DNA of 64,000 nt from positions 62,001 through 126,000 of the forward strand of contig JASJFT010000062.1 of assembly GCA_030770425.1 (NCBI GenBank), given 5' to 3'. A model generated the notes under the pieces. The model worked only from the letters and a program-made list of their open reading frames with translations, made no database searches and was not told the DNA's origin. This stretch comes from Darksidea phi. Its lineage: Eukaryota > Ascomycota > Dothideomycetes > Pleosporales > Lentitheciaceae. A program made the translations under genes and the position numbers. Shown in pieces: positions 22,826 to 35,109 of the stretch (positions are counted from its first letter, which is position 1; each line of letters begins with the position of its first letter).

Positions 22826-24738
22826 TTGAGTTCGCACTTCCCAAGACGTGATTCTCGCAATGAAGTTGTTGGAATTGGTCTGAATGACGCCGAATTTGGC
22901 CTCGCCTTTGTATCTTCCATAGCACTATCAAAACCCATGTGGGAGGCCTATTGCCCGGTGCAGTTTTTGCATCCGTATTATGAGACGTTCCATCGATGCA
23001 CCCACGGACGCTGCAATTCATTCTCTGTGGTTAGTACCCAGATAGTACCCCGGTCAGGGGTTACGCTTGGCCGCGGCCCGCGCCTCAGAGGGAATTCCCC
23101 CTGTTTGAGATTGAGCCGTAGTCTGTACTGTGTAAGACAAAGTGAACAATCTATCGCTACGAAGGCTGCGAACTCAAATTGAACAAAAGAGTAACCACGA
23201 TCAGTTTTTTTCAGGTGTGAAGTGAGAAAACTGGCGTGTGTCGTGAAGCGCATCAATCGATCAACGTTGGAAGCACAGACCTATTCATCACTTGCGATGG
23301 GTCACGTTTCCTCTGGGTGTCGTGCGAGAAATATTAGCCACAAAACATCCAAAACTAGCCAGGAGAATTCGAAGCACACGAATCTACAGGGGGCGTCTAC
23401 CCTATGTTTCAAGTTTTCGAAACTGCCTTCCTATGCAGGAAGGTACATAAGCAAAACCCCACGCTCCCTCACTACAGCACTGCCGGCTTTTCGCCAACTC
23501 ACTCTACGCAGGTGAACTCAATCATCCCCCTACCTTTCAGCCCCCATAACCCTCCATCCCCGCTCCATGCCGTCGTGCAGCGCCTCGCTCGATATCAGCT
23601 CGCCGGCTGCTGCTACGCCTTAGCTGTTAGGCCTAGTCGCACAACATCATCCCTGCCTGTAAGATCCTCCTCCTTTCTCCGTTGTCTGCGAGATTGTGGA
23701 GCTGGCCGATGCACGGACGCATTAGGATCAGCAAAGTCCATTAGTCACGTGCACGGAACACAATCAAAGTCCAAGTCGAACTAACCAACGCGTCCTTGTG
23801 AAGGGCTACCCGTTTCATTATTCTCGCTACGGAAACCTGTCTTCTGACTCAAAACGCTGGTCTAGTCTAGTATTACTAGACTAAACAGATATCTAGCAGA
23901 CAAACAATCATCCTACATTTTCAGGCTCAATAAACCTCACTTATAAAAGTTGGTGCGGTCCATCGATAAATGAATGAGTGCATGGTCACTATGGAGACTG
24001 GTTCAAGCACCGGATAATACAAAATCCACACAACTCCTTCCTGTTCGCATTCCCAATCTGAACTCCAAGCTACAGGGCAATCGAATAGTAGTTGGTTGAG
24101 CCATGAGAGTTGATAGGTAATGCGTCGTAAAAAGTTGGTGGGGTTCGCCGCTCACTTAGATTCGCCGCTCACTTAGTAAACACGTTACCGAAATGACGTC
24201 TGAGCTAGATGTGATAGACTCCCACAACCAAATCTGACTTTCTTGTCACCTTTGGGGATCATGATGTTGAATGATCTCCACTTTTGTTAATTAATATTTT
24301 CAGGCCTCGAATGTATAGTGATGGTTGTACAGCATGGCCTTGCTTTCCAATAGTTGGGCTCTGCGATAATTTCAGTATGTACAATCGCCCTTTATAATTG
24401 TAGAAACGTTTCATAAAGCCGTAAAGACAGACACTCTTAACCTTTGATGATGGCCAATACCATGCCACAAATAGACACACCCGCAGCAGAAGTGTAAAAC
24501 TAATACAGCTCTAGATACTCTAAATGGAACAAATAACGGTATAATGAAGAGCGTTGCAATTTTCTAGCTATACCCAAGTTTCCTAGAAGAAATATCTAAA
24601 GTAACAGCACATTGATTATACATTGGTAGAATCAGTGGGGGGGGAGAGCTGGCATGCCTAAATAATATATTTATTCCGGCACAGGGGGCTTTAAGTCACC
24701 CAGGGGAGGGATAATATACAGAGGAGCAGAAATCAAAC
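22826..24738. other. Gene-free intergenic region
   Basis: About 1.9 kb with no supportable gene; the short frames present carry no motif. A 16-bp direct duplication containing TTCGCCGCTCACTTAG occurs at about 24146-24178. A G-run lies at about 24635. Confidence 0.45.
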
Positions 24739-25890
24739 TTAGTCATTGAGCTTCCCGAAAAATGGTAGTCCAATTGCTTGGAGCAACAAGCGTGCATCTT
24801 TGTTGTTCGTCGCATCGGTTTGAATTGTGATATGACAACCCGGAATCATTTTAGGCGGATATCTTTATGTGTGTTAGCTTGATATATCGTACGCTGGCGA
24901 AGATAACTCACGCGTCGTAGTTCGCCTCGATCTCAGGAAACAGCGCTAATTGGTCCGGTGTCAGACCGAAAGTCATGTTTCCGCTGCCATCGCCAGATGA
25001 TCCAGGAACGCCAGGCCATTCCTTTATACGCGGCAGAACGACATCGATGAGCTTTCCCAAAAAGTGGTGAGCATCCTCGCGCTCCATCTCGGCGGTGACG
25101 GAGACATATTTCCCCTCGCGCAAACCCCAGCCCACCACGTTGTGTCTCGCCTTGTGTGTGATGGCGCGAACATTGCTTATCGCCTGCAGTATCATCCCAG
25201 CAACGTGCAAATTCGCGCTGTTCTCCTGGGCCTCGGGCACCATGGAATGGATAGTAACTTTCGTGATACGAGGGATGTTGCGGAACGTTCGGGGAGGTGT
25301 CAACAACCGAAGTTCGTCACCTCGTCCTCGCGGAGGTCGCAGCGGCCGGTTCTTGAAGTACGGCGAGTCTCCCGTCCATGACCGCAGCCTTTGTTCCACC
25401 TTTGGCGCCCTGTAGCCCGGTGGATAATGCTGGTATGTGAGGGTGAGGATGTCAGAGGCGATGGTGCTCTGGTATGTCTGCTCTAGCCGGGGCAGGCTGA
25501 ATGGGCCGGGCGTGAAGAGACGCGATGCGGGATTGGCCACGGGCGGGGGCTGATGGGGATGGAGAGGGCCGCGGTAGTACTTGGGCGGGCGGTATTGGTA
25601 TCTGGGTCTGGTCAACTCCACTTCTTCCATCTGCCATTGAACGTCATATACCTGCTTGGCGGAAGCTCTCTCTTGCCCCGTCGTCTCAGCTTACTGCGCG
25701 CAATCGGGTCGAAGCCTTTGGTGAGTTCCTCTGATGGCGGCGGGACCGAAAAGGAGGACGAGTCCTCGACATGGTGGAGGGCGGCGGAGGAGGCATTGCG
25801 GCGAGAGGAGGGTTGGAGGGTGTGCGCAGCGGGCCTGATGTCTCTGCACAAAGCAGAGGCTGTCCGGAACGGCAGCTCCCGTAATGCCAT
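24739..25890 (-). CDS. MRPL7: Mitochondrial large-subunit ribosomal protein uL5m
   Basis: Three exons (25890-25652, 25601-24912, 24862-24739) give 350 residues. The N-terminus (MALRELPFRTASALCRDIRP...SSRRNASS) looks like a mitochondrial presequence. The core carries uL5 motifs: KVTIHSMVPEAQENSANLHV, GWGLREGKYVSVTAEMER, TFGLTPDQLALFPEIEANYD, then after the last intron YPPKMIPGCHITIQT and LLLQAIGLPFFGK. The protein belongs to the central protuberance of the mitochondrial 54S subunit. Intron 1 (50 nt) is set by frame and gives PPSRYQYRPPKYYRG; intron 2 ends AAAG. It is divergent from the deubiquitinase gene, with starts about 430 bp apart. Confidence 0.92.
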
Positions 25891-26316
25891 GGGTGCTGGA
25901 GGATGAGGGACGATGCGGCTCTGCACTGGCGTCGGGTAGAATTGGCTCGAAATCTTTGGGCGAAGATCCAGATGTCTGGTCGCGCCAATGCTGCAGGGAT
26001 CTGAGGCCCTAGCAGCCTTGCTCCTTGCTCCACCCAATCGGCCACCCCCACTCGTCCGCGCCTGTCGACCACGCCTCCAATACCTACCAGCCGCGACTGA
26101 ATAACTACAAGTATCGGATGCACTATCCACAGTACCCCCGTACAGTAGCTTTGCGCGTTGCTACATACGTACTGTGTGACAAGCCGACTCCCCCCGTGTG
26201 CTATTCACCACGCCGCATCTAGAACCGGCCCGCGCTGTCTCACCATCGTACCTCTGCTTGACCCACCCCGCCTGGCTACCCTTGAACGCCCGCGGCCGCA
26301 ACCTGTTGCTGCATGG

Positions 26317-29109
26317 ATGTCAAGACTGTCAGCAAACATGAACGGCATGTCGCGATTTCTGAGCCGGCGCGAGAAGCACCACGAGAAGCGCTCATCCAAG
26401 CACTCGCACACTAAAGTACGCCCGCTCTCTCCTTACCCCTCGCATTCTTCAGACCATCTCATATGCTCCGTGGACGGCAGCAATGTCCAGTACTGCGCAT
26501 GTCACCGCAGGCGACGACCAAACTGCTTTCAATACCTCTACCAAGCCCTGCCGTCAGCATGGAGTTCGCTCGTCCACGACGGCATGCTATTCTTATGCAA
26601 GAAGCCTCCCACGACAGAGTTACCGCAACCCTACGTTGACGTGTCGACCTTCAGTTCCTCTGACAATTTGACCGTACAGTCACACCACCCGCCTACAAAA
26701 GTACCCTCGGATCTGTACAAAGTATTCACAAACGAAGACCAGAAGCCCGCCGATAAGGATGCAGAGAAGAAGGTTCGTCTATTCGCAATACCTAATTGGA
26801 AGGAGGCACTAAGATTACAGGTCAAAATGCTGGTTCAAAGGCTACAAGGGGCTGGCATCACCGCTATAGGCGATGAACACGCCCAACATGCCCTCGTCTG
26901 GTACCCCGAGGATCTCGACAAAGCCTACGATCTCCTCGTGCTAGTCAACGAATCTTTTGAAGGCGAAATCAAGGACTATAATCCGAAGGTGGCTATGGTT
27001 GGTGCCATAAATCGAAACATGGTGACATGTTATCTTGACGCTCTACTCTTTGCCATGTTCGCTCGATTAGACAGCTTCGAGGCCATGCTATACGATGAGT
27101 TCGGTGATGAGCCGAGAAAGAAGCTTGCAGGCATCTTACGGCTGTGGGTGAATATGCTCAGAACTGGACAGCTTATCAGAGCCGACCTTGTAAGTCTGCC
27201 CTCATAATATGAGAATTGAACTAATTTTACACACTAGACGAAACATCTCCAGGACTCTTTAGCCAAATGTGGATGGGAAGAGGCCGCGCAGATTCGTCAA
27301 CAGGACGCTTCGGAAGCCTTTACCTTCATTACCGGCGCCCTCGAATTGCCTCTTCTTACACTGAAAATGGATATATACCATACAGGCCGTGAAGACAAGG
27401 AGGATGATCACAAGTTTGTGAACGAGCGTCTATTGGAGGTTGCCATTCCCGAGCCCGAGGAAGTAGGCGCCGCAGGGATCGCCCTAGAAGACTGTTTGGA
27501 GACCTACTTCAACAATCGAATCGAGGTTAAGCGCTATCTTCAGCGACAGAACACTATGACGTCCATCCTCACCATCGACAAAGATCCCGAAAAGAATCAG
27601 ACCGTTCACATTGAAACGGTCGAACTGTCTGGGTCAGACACACCGATGGTGTCCACACCAATCTCACTTGGCCCGCCATCACCATTGGTTGCACAAGCCC
27701 CGGCGCATCCTTCGCCTATCCGCCCTCTGCAAGGGCGCCGACGCGGAGACAGTATTTTTGCTGAGAAGTATACCCCTCGCGGGAAATATAACGAAGAGAG
27801 CCAATTCGATGAAAAGAAGTTGTTAGACGAAATACTGAATAATGGTTCCGGCGGTCGGCCTCGATCAGCATCCCTGTTGCGGAAAGAGATTATGATGCCT
27901 GCGTGGCAGTTCTTCAGCCTCATTCCATGGTATACAGACAATGTACCTAGTACCGATGCGCAGGTTGCCGCACATTTCTCCGCTAAGAGACCTATGCTTG
28001 GCATCTGCCTCAAACGCTACATGATGCTTCCAGATGGCACTTCGAAACGCCTCGACACTTATGTTGATATACCTTTGGAAATTGGATTCCCAAGCTTTAT
28101 CTCTGATGATCGTGTGCAAGACGAAGGTCCATTATTTGGCAATTTCAAGCTGGTTCTTCAATCGGTTGTCTGCCATCGCGGTGTCTCCATCAATTCCGGC
28201 CATTATGTCTCTTTGATACGCGCGAACAAGCCTCCATCCCAGGACCGTCCCGGCTCCTCGCATTCGAATGATGAGGACATTGCGGATTCATGGCTTCGCT
28301 TTGACGACCTTGCGAATCCGCGTATTGTGGAAGTCGACATCCAGAAAGCCTTACGAGAAGAGTCGCCATATTTGTTGTTCTTCCAGGTCCAGCCAATCAA
28401 CGAAGACTTAGCATCGCGTGGTGATCCTCCTAGCTACGCAGAAGCGCAATTTATCAAACCCAAGGGGGACCCCTCGCGCGAAACCCTCACTTCTGAGACC
28501 TCTATCGAGACAGAGATTGGTGGTGAATGGGAGAAGGTTTCTACAGCAGAGACTACCACCCCCACCAATGTATCCGAGACTGTCGGTCGCAGTAGCGCCT
28601 CGAGCATCCGCCGAGACAGCATAGCAGTGGATGACCTTTCAGGTAGTGTAAACAGCCTTCTCATACGAGAGCGGACCGACCCAACAACACCCGAAGATCA
28701 GAAGGCCAGTTTCTTATCCACATCACGCCGCAATTCGAGAGTGTGGCTACCCGGTAGCGGTAACAACAAAAGCCGGCCCGGCAGTCAGAGCGGCGAGGGT
28801 CGACTATCTCTTACTCTTTCTAGGCTAACAGGCAGAGGCAGTAAAGAAAAACTTGAAGTCGCTGACAATGTTTTCGTCGACGATCCCCTTATTATCATCA
28901 ATGAAGTCCAGTCTGCGGAGAACGGACAACAGAAGAGCTCCGTGAAGGAGAAGAAAGACACCGGAATTTCGAGGAGTAAGAGTAAAAAGGAGAAGAAAGA
29001 GGAGAGGAAGAGGCTGAGGAGTAAGAGTCGGGAGCCGCCTGTTGGGGCCGCAGGGAAGGGGAAGAACAAGGCGAAGGAGAGACCTGATCGTGAGTGTGTT
29101 GTTATGTAG
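26317..29109 (+). CDS. Ubiquitin-specific protease with CaaX-like C-terminus
   Basis: Two exons (26317-27189, 27238-29109) give about 914 residues. The USP (peptidase C19) catalytic Cys box is INRNMVTCYLDALLFAMF, with nucleophile Cys238. The His box is VSINSGHYVSLIRA with His613, followed by DSWLRFDDLANPRI. The protein would remove ubiquitin from substrates. The C-terminal 200 residues are Ser/Thr-rich, then a KEKKEERKRLRSKSR basic stretch, ending RECVVM, a CaaX-type prenylation signal that suggests membrane attachment. The start is the first in-frame ATG of the open frame. Residues about 33-120 are uncertain because an overlapping frame (26483-26671) also stays open and looks protein-like; a missed intron or frameshift is possible there. 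Confidence 0.82.
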
Positions 29110-30565
29110 AGGCTTGGGCGGAGTTCTACACACTTGGGTTGTAACGCATATTCTTATCATTGCATTAGTTGGGCGTAGGTAGTTCTTGGACTGATGACGG
29201 ATGTTTGGCATCTGGGAGCATGGCGTTCTGCATCATGTGCGTATTGGGATTGGGCTTGGTTAGCTCCTTGGTTGTTGTTAGTAACGGAGCCTCACGACTC
29301 ACAAGCATGCGCATATAGGATAGAGGAGATACCCTTGGCTTGAATGATACAACATTCAGTCTGGTTAAATGTTTATCTTACAATCATCCCACCTTCCTAC
29401 ATATTATAAGGTCCGGCAGCCTCCCGAGCTACTTGGGCAAATCTTACTAGTGGTATCAACTTCAGAAGAAGACCCCTATTACTAACCCGCGAATACAAGC
29501 CTCTGAATTAAGTAGTGGTGTCGCTTTCTATGCCCACAGCCTCTCGAAGCGCGTCAACAATGGCACCATCCAGCGGAGGTCGATGTCTTGGCTGGGGTAC
29601 TAACTCCACGGGCCCACAACGGTAGCGTTTCCACATGTAACAATAGGGTAAGCGGGGGTTCCGAACTCTGCCATATCAGTTGGCTTTTGTGGAAGCGAGG
29701 TAGAGGCTTGAGGGGTTACGTTATAGTGGCTTGTGTTTTGGCAGGGAAAGCACCTTTACTTGTGGCTTTCCCGTCGCCGTGGGCGTAATCCCGGTCTCCC
29801 ACTGGGGAGTAGGTAAAGCGCGGGTCTTTCATGTTGGACATGTAGATGGTGGCGGCTTGTCTGATCTTTGGGGGTCAAGTTTTGCACATATTGGTGGTGT
29901 TGAGGTTTTTGGCTAGGGTTTAGAGAGAGGGTTGGTTAGACAGGAGAACGCCATTGGGGCTTTGTGGGGATAAGAGTGTTATTCAAAGGTAGGTGGTCAG
30001 ATAATGTTGAAGGGGAAGGTAAGAACCCGGCGGAATTTCATGTATTCGGGCAAGGTAGGCCATGGAAACTATAATGCGCTAACTATGCGAGAATCCAAGT
30101 GTTCAATGTTAAACTAGTTAGTTGTTACTTTGAGGGCGAGTCAAGCGTTTGCTTCTCATATTCAGGGAGTTCAGTTTTGAATTCATATCGTTTGCGCCTC
30201 GCTTCTACACCGGGGAACATTAGTAACCCCGAAAAATATTCTATCCCAGTTAAAAAAAAAAAAGCGCGGTTCTCATTCGGACAATTGTACACGTTGGCAA
30301 GCTTCTCATGCAATGACGTCTCTCACATTCCCACCACTGACGCATGCTAAACCTTCTATGCCGCAATCCGGTTTGACTACACTCCGCAGGTCAATAAGCG
30401 CCCCGGCTCTTGCGGCAGCTAGCAAGCTAGAAAACCCTACGGTAGATGGCTGTCCTTGCGCTGTAGGCAATACTGCTTTGCCTGCAGCTCCTGTACATTT
30501 CCGAAAATGGCGACGGATATCGTGTACTAAGAGCCGGGATCATTCGCGTTTTCCCACTCTTCACT
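29110..30565. other. Gene-free intergenic region
   Basis: About 1.45 kb between the deubiquitinase and a pseudogene. Several short frames have no recognisable motif. No RNA gene or repeat seen. Confidence 0.45.
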
Positions 30566-31404
30566 ATGGCAACAGTTATGGTAGTTCAAATCTTCAGGCC
30601 GATATACGATATAAGAGGCGACTTCATACTGAAAGTGTTCGACCGACGCTTCTCAGAGGGTAGTCGTAGAATGTTCATTACCGACAGTTGGGATGTGGAG
30701 CGCGATATGAGGTATCACCGGCATCTGTAGATTGAAGGTGCGAAGGAGTATTTCAGGGGGTATTATGGCATGAGGATCTGTATTATTTTCCAGGTGATAA
30801 TAGGGACGAGAGTGAGGAAGAAGAGGAAGGGGAAGAGACCGATTCCACGAAGACGTGGGCGAAACACAAGCATACGAAGAAGCCTACATACACACCTACC
30901 GTCAGAAGATGCACAGAAATGAAGCCAAAGTCTACCGTCGCGCGCACGAGCACGGTATCGTCGGCGCAGCTATCCCTCGCTTCATCTCGCAAGTCCGCAT
31001 CTCAAACTACGATCTTACCTCCATAAAAGCCTCTTCAGGGCTCCACTGCATTTCAGCCATCCTCCTTCAATACCTCCCCAGCTTTTCTTTAACCATTCTA
31101 TACGAGTCACCGTCTGCAGCATCCCCTCGACCAACCTGGCAATTCATCATCGACCCCGCCACCCACGCAGTCCAAACTCTCGGTAATCTTCTAGTGATCA
31201 ACTTTGACATCTGTCCTCACAACACCGTCCTACATTTGGGATCCTATCGCGGAGCGATGGGCATGCAAACTCATCGGATTCGGGCCCTGCGAGTTTCGCC
31301 GACAAGGGATGAGCGATGAGGGGCGGGAGAAGCGGCAATGGAGCCAGGATGAGGATATATATTGCGATGGATATGGAGATTGGGTTTGGCCGGAAGGGGA
31401 TTGA
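30566..31404 (+). pseudogene. Decayed fungal protein kinase-like gene
   Basis: A kinase-like protein can be followed only by switching frames. From the ATG at 30566 one frame reads VQIFRPIYDIRGDFILKVFD up to a stop at 30728. A second frame gives an acidic stretch (RDESEEEEEGEE) near 30800. A third (about 30855-31200) gives MHRNEAKVYRRA, IPRFISQV, ILLQYLPSFSLTILYES and TWQFIIDPATHAVQTLGN, ending in VINFDICPHNTV, a variant of the kinase catalytic loop. Another frame (about 31210-31404) gives a C-terminal piece rich in acidic residues. The order matches fungal orphan kinase/aminoglycoside-phosphotransferase-like proteins. At least two frameshifts and one stop mean it is not functional as read. 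Confidence 0.62.
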
Positions 31405-32282
31405 GGCGTTTACAAGTATGTGAGAGGCCCGTGGTGGGAGGGGCCAAGGCGGTTTGCGAGGAAATATGGATTAGGTTATGTAATGGCATGCTGCACCAAA
31501 TACTTCTCTTCAGAAATAGTTCGCGTTAGAAGAGTCCGGTATGGTTTTGGTAGATGAAAGCCGATAGTTCATCTGAGCAATATTTGAATGAATGATACTT
31601 ATATATAAAGTAAAATTCCATTTGCAGAAAATGCGTCGGGGAGCCAGCTTACTCAAAAAAGAAACCATACCTCACGTCTACCTACCGAGTCACGCAATCG
31701 CGGTGCACCACAGCTTCTATTCAAGGTACTAGGTACTGACGCCCTCCTGCATCTGCTTCACAACAACCTTTCCATTGACTCAAGGCTGGAGTATGAAGAT
31801 GGTAAAGCTCATCCAGAAGGGTGTCAGTACCTGTTGTCTTGTACAAGTAGCGCAGTCATGCTAGCATATGACGCGCTCTGTGAGTCATATTGTCCATTTG
31901 CACTTCTGTGTCAAAATGTGTAATACAGGGCCCAAAGACCCAGTTTGCGGTAGACTTAATATAAAACGAGATGGTTCATGTATGCAGTTAGACATGGCAC
32001 GCATTAGATCGTCCCGGTTGCGTCAGCGCACGAGCCACAATGCCAAGACGTCAAGACATCACGACTTGCAGCAGTCAACCACAACCAACATCTAATCCGC
32101 CATCGCCATCACGACCGCTACCAGGAGCTAGCGTAGCTTTCACCCCAAGAACCATATCACTGCCGCTTGCCGCTCGCCGCTCGCTTCCGCACCTCGCGCC
32201 GCTCTAGGAATCCCCCAGCGAGGCAGCACACATCCTCCAATAAGCTCCGCATCCCGGCTGTTGAACGAGGACATTGCCCAAG
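31405..32282. other. Intergenic region
   Basis: About 880 bp; nothing recognised. The last few hundred bases probably hold the V-ATPase gene promoter. Confidence 0.4.
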
Positions 32283-32787
32283 ATGGTGAAGCCTTTGGTT
32301 TCTGCGATGAATGCATGGACATGGTATGTCGGAGATCTATTAAGGACAACAAGACAGGAATGGAAGGCTAATAGAAGGCAGTGTCGTCGTGTCCGTATTC
32401 GCCATCGTCATTCTTTCTGTTATCGGCTCACTCTTCAAAGTACGTTGAGCCTACCCCGACCAGCCTACTCCCCTCAGATCCTCATACCTACACTCAGAAA
32501 CGTGCACATCGTTTTGGATATGGGACGTAGGTGAATGCATGCTAACGCGGGGTTCAACAGTCAAACAGCCACACGGTGATGGGCTCTAAAGAAGATCCAG
32601 AGGATGGTGGTGCCGTTGCTGGCGCAGTATTTGGCGCCGTCTTCATATACATTGTATACATTCCCACCAGTTCTAGATATCCAGGTTTCGAGGGCTAATT
32701 ACATCCTAGGGCTTCTTCGTCTTCTGCGGCTTCCAAGCCCTCCTCCACATGCGCGAAAGCCGCCGCGGCGCGATAACCCTCTCATAA
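32283..32787 (+). CDS. V-ATPase subunit f (RNase kappa-like)
   Basis: Four small exons (32283-32323, 32382-32439, 32561-32653, 32710-32787) encode 89 residues, the usual size of yeast Ypr170w-B. The joined protein reads MVKPLVSAMNAWTC, a first membrane helix VVVSVFAIVILSVIGSLF, a loop with MGSKEDPEDGGAVAGAVF, and a second helix VFIYIGFFVFCGFQALL followed by a basic tail. Two helices around a G-S-x-x-D-P-E-D loop are the family signature. The subunit sits in the membrane Vo sector of the vacuolar proton pump. No exon is long enough to stand out as a frame, so the model rests on splice consensus and family match. Confidence 0.85.
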
Positions 32788-33316
32788 ACCATATATCCTC
32801 TCTCAAATCCACTATTCCCGAACATACAACCACACATAAACACACTCCGAGTACAACCTCTGTGGATCCAAAGTACCGGATCGTCACCGCAGCTTCCCTG
32901 CATTATTGTGATTGTGAACAGCGAACTCATGCCTTTGTATTGTACTTGGCTTAGAAATATGGCGTTCTGTTGGTATGGCTTTTGTATTATTGCGCATTCA
33001 TATGGAGGGCTTGCGGATGCTTTGAGGTCGGACGCTGCACATACCGAGCGAATATAACTTTTGGAGCCCACTTCTTCCCCTTGGATATTCTGTACATGTC
33101 GGAAAGTCAGGGCACGAAATTGGCGAAACCCATCCAGAGCGATGTCAATGCCTAATGTCTCATAATACAGGCGCCGCTTTCCTGTATTAACGCCCTTTTA
33201 GATAGGTTTTGCTGACTTCGTACACTGACCTTTGGTGTTGCTCATTCATTTAACCACCAAACGCCAGCAATGAATTTCCCGACCATGCACCTATGGAACC
33301 GTAAACTAGGGATTCA
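32788..33316. other. 3' intergenic region between convergent genes
   Basis: About 530 bp between the ends of two convergent genes. Nothing recognised beyond probable 3' untranslated sequence. Confidence 0.4.
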
Positions 33317-35109
33317 TTACTCCCTCGTCCATTCCGGCTCGAGCGTCTTGCTCATGTACGGCCCATCGAGCCAGTAACCCAGTTTCGCATAGTAACTTCT
33401 CACACCAACGCCCGAGATAACACTGATCTTGCTACTTCCATGCTCTTGGCTGGCGATTCTCTCTGCTTCTTCCATCAAGAGCGTACCATACCCCTGATGT
33501 TGGAACTTCTTCGGATCTCTCGCATGTACAGGCACCGCGCTACCGTAGACGTGCAGTTCACGTACTAAGGAGGTAGGCTGTCCCGTCAGTTCTGGGCGGA
33601 ATGTATGCTCCTTCGAACACTGTCGTAGTCGTAGGAGTGCGATTAGAATGTCCTGCTTTGGGTCCTCGTATGCTAGGAAAGTCTCCCACCCCCCATTGGC
33701 TGTGTAATCGCGGCGCACAAGCTCAACCTGATCGGGTCGAATCTTATGCTTTACTTCGTTGATGCCGACTTCCCTCGTCCGTACGTCGCGACATGTAGTA
33801 CCGAAGTCTTTCATACGCGCCAAAGCTAGCTCGCGCAGGTTGCCGTTTTCGACGCCGGAAGTGACGAGTGGCATAGGGATATCGCGCTGTACGCGGTAGA
33901 TTCTCGTCCATGGCGGTACTAGGGCGAGGATGCGTGCTACGAGGTCAATGAGCGCGTTGGGTGTGTAGTTCTTGTATCGTCCTGTCCGCCAGAGCTCGTA
34001 GAGACCTGTGCCGCGGATGACGAGTGTAGGATAGATCTTTAACCCGTCGGTGCGGAAGTCGGGGTTCGAGAAGTACTCGACGAATTGATCGAGGTCGCGC
34101 TCCATGCCGACATTGGGTAGATCGGGCATCATATGTGATACCACTTTGAAGCCTGCATCTTTGGAAAGGCAAAAAGTCTTCGCGACGGCGGCGACAGTAT
34201 GCCCACGATTTGTGTCTCGCGCAACGTCTTCGTAAAGGGATTGGACGCCGATTTCTAGCCGCGTGCAGCCATACCGGAGCATAGAGGAGAGATGTTGATC
34301 GAGACAATAATCCGGTCTCGTCTCAATCGTAATACCAACACACTTGATATTACTCATCTCCCCCGCCGCAACAGCCTCATCCACATTCTTCGTTTGATAC
34401 CCGGAAAGCGCATTATGTAGTTGCGAGATGAACTCATCCCGATACGACTCGGGCAGCGACATGAACGTGCCGCCCATGATGATATACTCAACTTTATCTA
34501 CGCTGTGGCCAAGAGACTTGATTTGGTCTACACGACCACGTGCTTGCTCATAGGGGTCGTACCGTGCGCGGATGGCGCGCATGGATGTTGGTTCGTAGCC
34601 TGTGTAGGATTGAGTTGAGTATTCGAAGTCCGAGTCGGGACCTCCGGGGCAGTAGACGCAGATATTGCCAGTGTAGGCAATGTGGGGACAGCGGTGGGGT
34701 TTGCACATTACTGCTACCACCGCGATGCCTGACGATGTTCCTACATATACATGTTAGGTCGAGATAGGTTTATTAATATGGTTTAGTAACGGTTTCTGTA
34801 CATACGAATAGGCTTCGCGATCAACTTGGGCAAGATATATTTCTTATAATGTTCCGGAACCGCCGCAATAATGGCCGTAAGCGGCGGTTGACTCTTCAAA
34901 TAATGCTTCTTGCTGATTTGCCCTCTCAGCGCATTTAGGTTTAAATCTTTCTTTGGCTTTGAGCCATCCGCTTGCGCTTCATAGTCTTGGATGAGCGCGG
35001 AGGCGATGTCGGCGCATGCGCGCATATATCGTTCATTTTCGGGCGCGAGCTTGACATTTTTAGGGAGCCGATTTTTGGTGCGTGTTTCTGTTAGGGTGAG
35101 GGTCGCCAT
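33317..35109 (-). CDS. ELP3: Elongator complex catalytic subunit Elp3
   Basis: Two exons (35109-34806, 34740-33317, 65-nt intron) give 575 residues (yeast 557). The radical-SAM domain carries [20 protein letters not shown], with the cluster-binding Cys119, Cys129 and Cys132, and [13 protein letters not shown]. The C-terminal GNAT acetyltransferase domain includes [29 protein letters not shown] and [14 protein letters not shown]. Elp3 catalyses cm5-type modification of wobble uridine in tRNA as part of the six-subunit Elongator. The intron splits Arg102 and restores [17 protein letters not shown]. It shares a 771-bp upstream region with the divergent succinyl-CoA ligase gene. Confidence 0.97.

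Noticed and set aside
23404..23784. 126-codon frame in the 22.8-24.7 kb gap
   Set aside because: Starts at a plausible ATG but reads as low-complexity Ser/Pro/Arg text with no motif and no partner exon.
30313..30663. 116-codon frame overlapping the kinase-like pseudogene
   Set aside because: The recognisable kinase-like text lies in a different frame; this one shows no homology I can see.
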